From Pseudopithomyces maydicus (Eukaryota > Ascomycota > Dothideomycetes > Pleosporales > Didymosphaeriaceae): 64,000 bases of DNA. A model generated the notes under the pieces. It saw nothing but the letters and a program-made list of their open reading frames with translations, made no database searches and was not told the DNA's origin. The DNA is taken from NCBI GenBank assembly GCA_026873275.1, contig JANTUC010000010.1, positions 310,001 to 374,000 on the forward strand. Direction: 5' to 3'. Made by a program: the position numbers and the translations under genes. This document shows positions 57,851 through 64,000 of this stretch, piece after piece (the stretch's first letter is position 1; every line of letters begins with the position of its first letter).

Positions 57851-59964
57851 TCAGTCGTCGATGAGAATGATGCCGTCATTGGCATCGTCCACCAAGACAA
57901 CATCGTCGTCAGGTTTGGCAGCGACCTTGCCCCTCTTCTTGATGAGTTCATCTTCAAGGCCAGCTTGGTCAGCTGTACGCTTTAGGCCACCGGTAGCACT
58001 TTCGGTCACACCGTTAGTGAGACCATTCGTAACAACTGGTGGCGCGTCGCCGTTCGTCTCGGTGGGTGCAACCTTGGGCTTCAACGGGATGTCAGGATTC
58101 TGTGCCAGGTCGATCGGTTTTGCTTCTGAATCCAGCTCTTTCTCGGAAATGTGCAGTACCAGATTGACCTTTGCATCCTCGTCGGCGTCGTCGATAATCG
58201 TGATGGATGTGTCGTTCTTCAAGCCCAGGTCGCTGAAGGTCTTCGCCAAATTCGTGTCTTCCTCTGGGTCGTAGAGCAAGCCAGCCTCGCTGTTGATACT
58301 GAACTCTTCGCCGTAGCCTAATTGCAGCCGCAACACGCCTTCCACAAGGTCGTTTAGTGTCGCCCGGTTGGCATCGACCAAGAGGGTTGATTGTGCAACG
58401 CTGCAGACAGGACACGAGGGGTTTGGCGGGCTAAGCGCTTCAGTTGTCAATCGTCGCTCTGTTCCGTTCGGCGCAAGGAACACCATCTTCGCCTTGTTCA
58501 GCTCGTTGCGCATCACCTTGAATGCTTGTAGCACGCAGATGGATGCTGTCATCGCATTGGTTGTCGCAATTGCAGGAATGATATTGCCGGCCATTTCTAA
58601 TGTTGTCAGTAAATAAGACCAAAATAAATGTCATGTATCGTACGCTTGATGTCAAACTTGGACCGCACGCCGATGTCGAAAACAATGGACCTCAGGTTCG
58701 CGCTCGCAGCAACGAAATCCAGCGTATCCACGTCGTCCTTGTCAAAGGTAAGAATCGGCGGGGCGTTTCCAGTGTCGACATTGGCCCTCGTCTCCTCCAT
58801 GCGGTTGCTCAGCCGTTGTAAACTGTCCAGAAAGACGGCAAAGTTCTCAACAACAGACCACTCTTTCTGATCTTGCTGTGCAACATCCTTGTCCACTGCG
58901 CCCACCTTCTGAACAAGATCCTGGTAGTCCAGAGCAACAGGTGCCTTTCGCATCTTCCACATGTCCTCCATGCTCCGCAGTCGCTCAATGTCTTCCTTGA
59001 AAACTTTGTTGAAGACAAGCTCGGAGAAATTCTCGGAACCCATGGACTCTCGGATGCGCTTCAATGCCTGGGCTTCGTTGCGCAAGTTCTCGATCTCCTT
59101 CGCATTCTCCGAATCCTCGCTGTGGTCCAACTCTGGCGCATCGTCTTCCGAGGTGCCAAATATCTCGGTGAAGAGATAGGACTTGGCCCAGACAATGCAG
59201 TGGATCGGTTGCGAGGGCGTGCTTCGAATCGTGCAGACGGGGAATGACTTGGGTGCGTCTTTGGGGGTGCAGTCGTAACACTGGGATTTTCCCTGGCGAA
59301 CAGTCAGCTCTGGGGTTCTTCGCAGGTGCTGCGCCGCATCACACACCTTCCGAATGACCTGCACTTGGCCGTTGAAGCCGGTGGTACCGCTCTCGACCAG
59401 GGGCACATCGGCCGCGAGGCACATCTTGTTCACATGGCGACGCGCCTCCAGGTTGTCCAGCGCATTGAACACGATCTCGAATGTGCTGAACCATGCGACA
59501 TTGAACTTGGGGTCCTTGATGTTGTCGTGGTAGGCCTCGATCTTGACATTGGGATTGAACCTGCCCGCCGATTCCTTTGCGACCTGCTGCCGGTTAGCCC
59601 CAGCGTCAGTTCAAGTAGATGGTGTCTCCTCGCGCGGAGCCTCGCCACCTACCAATGCCTTCGACTTCTTGATATGCTCGTTTCGGAACAAGAACTGGCG
59701 GTTCAGGTTGCTGAGATCGATGGTGTCCAGGTCGACAATGTGAATTTCGCCGAAGCCGGTAAGGACGAGATTCTTGAGGAGCTCGCAGCCGATGCCTCCT
59801 GCGCCCACCATCAACACACGCGCCTACACTACCATCAGCACATGGCATGGTCCGCGGCGCCTGCTATGCGCCCGCGAGAGGCTGAATCGACGTACCTGTT
59901 TGATGCGCGCATGCAGGCCGGAGCCGAGGCTCTTGCTCGCGTTTCTGTCGCGTCCCATGGCCAT
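57851..59964 (-). CDS. UBA2: SUMO-activating enzyme subunit 2 (Uba2)
   Basis: With Aos1, Uba2 adenylates SUMO and forms a thioester before passing it to Ubc9. Exons are 59964-59896, 59823-59653, 59583-58644 and 58596-57851, 641 aa, all GT-AG. The adenylation domain shows VGAGGIGCELLKNL and DLDTIDLSNLNRQFLFR. The zinc-binding CYDC and the catalytic cysteine in PVCTIRSTP are present. KFDIKQMAGNIIPAIATTNA is highly conserved in Uba2. A ubiquitin-like domain follows (DLVEGVLRLQLGYGEEFSI) and then a basic/acidic tail. The C-terminus ends with two hydrophobic-acidic motifs (DVVLVDD and GIILIDD) that look like SUMO-interaction motifs. Confidence 0.95.
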
Positions 59965-60316
59965 CAATGCGTCGTTCCTTGGCTTGCGGCGGTCGTGCTC
60001 GAGTGGGAGGAGGGCGTTGTAGGGTTGTGAGCGCCGCGGGTTCGAACGTCACTGGGCACGGACAAGCGCGATCCAATTGCGACAGGCGAAGTTTAAGAGC
60101 CGCATGCCCTTGGCGCGCTAAAAATTACCCGGTTTGGCGGTGAATGGGGATCCACGGTCGAAATAGGCACCATGGATCTATTACCCACGTGCTGCGCTAT
60201 CCCCTCACCTAGCTTGTTTGGACGTCAAGTAAGATATTGGGACGAGCGGGGCTGTAATATTCGTTCGCCGGAAAAAAATTGTCAGCAACACAGCCCGTCC
60301 TCGACAACTAGGCAAC
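59965..60316. promoter_or_regulatory. bidirectional promoter region, UBA2 / queuosine-salvage gene
   Basis: This 352 bp region lies between divergent starts. It has no clear TATA box and no other gene. Confidence 0.5.
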
Positions 60317-61890
60317 ATGGCGGACGACGATGTAGATCACGAGCTGTTGGCCTTGCTACGGCAGAAGTTTGGCCTGGGGGGCTCGAATCCCAACGCCCCT
60401 CCCGAAACAAAGGTGCTCGAAAATGCCCAATTCATATACGATAATAGCATTGACGTCGCCCTCGGCATGTCCCACACCAAACTGGCAGCCATTGCGGTCC
60501 TGGAGGAGATGCAGAAACGGGAATACAGTACCAAGACATGGGCTGAGCATGAGCTGCATCCAAAACCAAAGGACGAGGCCACCGTCAATTTCATCTTCAC
60601 CATGGATCTGTTGAATTTCAGCTTCTGGAGCGAGAAGAGCGAAGAGCAGCGCTTTGCCGTCAACTACAAGGGCAAGAACTGGACGGGGTACTGGAGTCTT
60701 GTTGCCTCGCTCCAAAGGGCGCTCGACGAAGGGATACCTATCACCACTCCGGAATTTTGGATCAACGAAGGAGACACAGAAGATAAATCAGACGCCGTCG
60801 CAGCAACGTCTGGTGATGTCCCGCCTCCATGGGCTGATCCCGAAGCCCCTCGTCTGCCAGATAGTGATTTCGACACAGGCATATACCCAGACCCGGCCCC
60901 GGAACAGCAACCTAAAGAAGGGGAGTCTGCTGTGGAGCAGTCACTTGATAACCAGGCTCCTCAACAGGCTTCCGATGTTGGTACTAATGCTGCTCCAAAC
61001 GAGCCTACCACCACCACAGACGAATCAATGTCAGAAGACACACAAGAAACCAAAACACCAAACGCCCTCCCAACAGAAGTTTCCAAGCCTCCAAAATCTG
61101 ACAGCAATCCCAAAGACGGAGCACCCCTCAACAAGCAACACTGCACAGAGGATCTCCTCCGCTACGTCTTCCGCTCCGCCACCTCCGAAGAAATCCCCAT
61201 GTTCACCGAGCGCGTCCAGTGCCTCCGAGAAGCCGGCCGCGTGCTGCACGAGCAATTCGACGGCAGCGTGGTAACGCTCATCGGCGACGCCAAGGGCTCC
61301 GCAGCCGGCCTCGTGAACCTCCTAGCTGAGCGTTTCTCGTGCTTCCGAGACGAGGGTGTCTACGAGAGGAAGAAGGTGCGCTTTTTGAAGCGGGCGCAGA
61401 TTTTCGTGGCGGATCTGTGGGCTGCGTTTGAGGGGGAGGGGTATGGGAGGTTCGACGATATTGACAAGATTACTATGTTTGCAGGTATGTGTATCGCGTG
61501 GAGGGTTACTTGATCGTGCGTGTCTGACTTCTCTAGACTATCGCGTTCCGCAGATATTGAACTCGCTGGGTCTCATTTCGTACTGCCCGCCGCTCGAGGC
61601 GTGCATACGGCGTGGCGAGATGATTACTCCGGGGCACTCGTGGGAGATGCAGATACGTGGTAAGTATACATGCTTACATACATGATTACTCAATTCCCAT
61701 GGCTGACGTTCGTGTAGGTTGTAGTATTTGGGCAATTGAGCTGCTCCGTCGGGAAATCCTCAAGCTGCAGCCGGATGCTAAAGTCAACGCAATTCTTCTC
61801 GACTTTTTCCTATACGACTTGGCGAAAGAGAAAGAGAAAGCTGGGGAGGAAACGCTGCCTCACCATAGGACGAGGAGTATCTGGTATTAG
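60317..61890 (+). CDS. queuosine-salvage protein (Qng1/DUF2419 family)
   Basis: Members hydrolyse queuosine 5'-phosphate to free queuine, which is then put into tRNA anticodons. Exons are 60317-61484, 61537-61659 and 61718-61890, 487 aa. Typical blocks are NAQFIYDNSIDVALG, FTMDLLNFSFWSEKSEEQRF, the adjoining YKGKNWTGYWSLVASLQRAL, then DYRVPQILNSLGLISYCPPL, GHSWEMQIRGCSIWAIELL and NAILLDFFLYDLAKE. An acidic and Pro/Gln/Thr-rich stretch of about 110 residues near 160-275 interrupts the domain and makes the protein longer than the family's usual 330-370 aa. The distribution of motifs on both sides is normal, so activity is likely retained. Confidence 0.92.
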
Positions 61891-62374
61891 AACGGCACAT
61901 CTCATGATGATATATCCTAGAGAGGGTTCAGCTCCAAAATCTGAGTGACTTTTCCCGTAACGCTTCTGCCTATCCATGTCTGAAGTACGGGCCTTGCTCT
62001 CTTTAGTCTCCCTCAGTGATGAACTGTATGCAGACAAGCCGTTATAGCTTAGTTGTTGACTGTCCATCAACTCATTGTAGGCATGGCCGGTTTTGGTCAT
62101 CTGCTATCGCGATTTGCGCATCGCACCGATGCCTGGAATTTGCCGATAGACTCAGGCACATGAATCCTCCATGATGGATCCTCAATTTGAACTCTACAAC
62201 TTGTTCTTCCCCTAGAACTTGTAGACCCATGCAGGAGTGGTGTTCCACACCAGCGATTGACTCTACCGCACATCACAAATCAGCATATAAACAAGAATCA
62301 CCACTTAAGAAACCAAAATCGTGTAAGAAATACCTAAAACCCAAGAGGAGGTGCTCTTCTCCCTGTCCCAACGC
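61891..62374. other. intergenic between convergent genes
   Basis: This 484 bp region separates the stops of the queuosine-salvage gene and the minus-strand Rieske gene. No gene is seen. Confidence 0.5.
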
Positions 62375-63756
62375 CTACGCCTCGCTATGACCAACAACAA
62401 CATCAACCACACACACAGTACAAAAGAAACTCGTAACCCTCATACCGGCCCCCCTCACCTCACCACTCCAACTTCTCACCCCCGTCGAACACGAAAGACT
62501 ATCACAAAAATCCACATCCTCATTATCCCCCTTACTCAGCAACTTCTGCCTCGCGGGCCAAATCTCCCGGCCAGCGCCCTGCTCGCGCTCATGCCACCCG
62601 ACCACCTCCTCTCTGCACATCTTCTGGAAATACAGCGGGCCCTTCTCCATGTGCGGGTGCAGCTCGCCATTTACGAAGACGCCCGCGTTGAGGTTCTTCT
62701 GCGCTTGGTTGCAGAGGGCCTTGTCCTCGGTCATGATGCGCTTGAACATTTGGGAGACCTTGTCGAAGTCGGCGGCGGGGGAGTGCCGGTTGCGGTAGAC
62801 TTCGTAGTGGATGTGCGTCGTGGTGGCGGTGGTGGGGATGAATTTTTGGAGGAAGAAGAAGTGCGGGCTGAGCATGTTAGGGGGTGGGGTGGGAGAGGGG
62901 AGAGGGGGAGAGGGGAGGGGACCTACGAGACGGTCATGGAAGCGTATGGCCAGTAGTAGGTGCTAGCGATATGCATGCCCTGCTTGATCTGTTCTTCCGA
63001 TGCGGATGCGTCGTGGTCGATGTGCTTGTCCTTGGGAGTTACGTCGTATGTCTCGAGGTTGGCCACTTCTGGGACGTCGGGGTGAGTGGTTGCGCAGTGG
63101 TAGCACTCGTTGTAGTTATCTGCAGCGATCTTCCAGTTGTAATCAGCGTCAATCTTCCACACGTGGTCGAACTCGTAGTTGCTGAAATCAAAGCTCTTGA
63201 AGCGCTCTTGTTCGTCGACACCCCCAAAGTCCTTTTCCCAAGGAACCTCTGGTTCTGACTGAGCGTCGAGATTAATCCAGACGAAGCCGTTCACATCTAC
63301 CCGTGTATGTATTGAGAAGAGCCCATTTTGCGATTTGTCGAAATCAGGGATGTCTTGATAACCAGGAGCTTTGGCAAGCTTGCCGTTGAGGCCATATGAC
63401 CAACCATGGTATCGGCATGCAAAAATCTTGACTGTGCCTTGGTCTTGCTCGATTACAGGATATGCGCGGTGCCGGCACACGTTGTGAAAAGCGGTGACGT
63501 TGTCGCTCCGATCACGAGACAAAACGATGTCGAAACCAGCGATCTGATAACGGAGGTAGTCGCCTGCATTTTTGACGCGGGAAGAGTGTGTGAGAATGAG
63601 CCATTTCCGCGAAAAGATGGCACGACGCTCTAGCTCGAACATCTCCGGGGAAGTATACCAGTTAGAAGGCAGAGCACGAATAGATTCATTCTCCTTTTTG
63701 ACGACTGGATCTGGCTTGCTACCACCAAGCCCCACGTAGTTGAGAATAGCCGCCAT
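62375..63756 (-). CDS. Rieske non-heme iron oxygenase (choline-monooxygenase / ring-hydroxylating type)
   Basis: Exons are 63756-62927 and 62867-62375, 440 aa (intron GTAGGT...CTCAG with TAACATG before the acceptor). The Rieske [2Fe-2S] site is CRHRAYP followed by CRYHGW with 17 residues between, the expected C-x-H...C-x2-H. The catalytic iron site is in AADNYNECYHCATTHPD (two His four residues apart). Similar fungal proteins resemble choline monooxygenase and aromatic-ring hydroxylases, which use electrons from a separate reductase. The substrate is unknown. The last ~35 residues (after DVDFCDSLSC) look atypical, so the true stop may differ if another single-base loss is present. Confidence 0.9.
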
Positions 63757-64000
63757 GGTAATCGAATATGAGGACTAGCAAACTTGAGATTAGGGTCTTG
63801 GAATTCAATTCTTAGAGGTGAAACCGATACGCAGAACGATTCCAGAAGCTCTCATATAGATAGAAACGTCCAACGCTCTAGATAAGCGTACAACGTACGA
63901 TACAGTTATGTCACGGCAGGTAAGAGCATCGTGATACCTCCTCACTCGCCTGGTGCAGCTCCCCTATTCACGTCTGCATTTCCAGCTCAACACAGATACC

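Overview
The window is nuclear DNA of a filamentous ascomycete (Pezizomycotina; Dothideomycetes is a guess). The evidence is short GT-AG introns (about 47-160 nt) with CTAAC/CTGAC-like branch sites, a Zn2Cys6/fungal-trans regulator, fungal GT32 and BAHD-type enzymes, signal-peptide small secreted proteins, and conserved eukaryotic housekeeping genes. There are 25 protein-coding genes I can support, no recognisable tRNA or rRNA, and no clear transposon.

Layout. 1-3.4 kb: 3' part of DNA2 (nuclease-helicase). 4.1-4.5 kb: a small unknown protein followed by a G-rich tract. 5.5-13.0 kb (minus): a giant low-complexity protein (about 2,440 aa) built of WG/polylysine modules. 14.8-17.3 kb (minus): a fungal protein of unknown function. 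19.2-22.2 kb: SLD3, a replication-origin firing factor. 23.2-38.7 kb: an accessory-looking stretch with a GT8 glycosyltransferase, an acyltransferase-3 membrane protein, a GT32 glycosyltransferase, an AAA ATPase, a BAHD-type acyltransferase, a Zn2Cys6 regulator and a divergent amidohydrolase/decarboxylase. 39.2-47.0 kb: housekeeping block IMP4, RPA43, PRP43, PRMT5. 47.3 kb: a tiny MGC-start lipidated-type protein. 48.9-50.3 kb: a berberine-bridge-type FAD oxidase. 51.0-55.4 kb: three tandem plus-strand genes for secreted proteins. 55.7-63.8 kb: elongin C, an OAR1-like reductase, UBA2, a queuosine-salvage protein and a Rieske oxygenase.

Two results stand out. (1) The three secreted-protein genes carry four copies of one cysteine module, C-x(18-19)-C-x(6-7)-C-x(27-28)-C. 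Every copy is interrupted by a phase-2 intron in the fourth codon after the second cysteine. This is a tandem secreted-protein family that I do not recognise. (2) At least sixteen places in nine genes, plus probably a tenth, need one extra base to keep the protein in frame. All are in the same direction and almost all sit in runs of 4-5 G or C. After adding one base per site, every affected gene has a length divisible by three and a continuous conserved protein. Systematic G/C homopolymer under-calling in the assembly is therefore more likely than pseudogenisation. The affected genes are DNA2, the WG-repeat giant, the 14.8-17.3 kb gene, SLD3, the BAHD acyltransferase, the Zn2Cys6 factor, RPA43 and the SDR, plus probably the small gene at 4.1 kb.

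Functionally, DNA2 and SLD3 serve DNA replication. IMP4, RPA43 and PRP43 form a ribosome-biogenesis neighbourhood. PRMT5, UBA2 and elongin C are protein-modification factors. Several pairs share short divergent promoters: PRP43/PRMT5, UBA2/queuosine salvage, elongin C/SDR, and Zn2Cys6/amidohydrolase.
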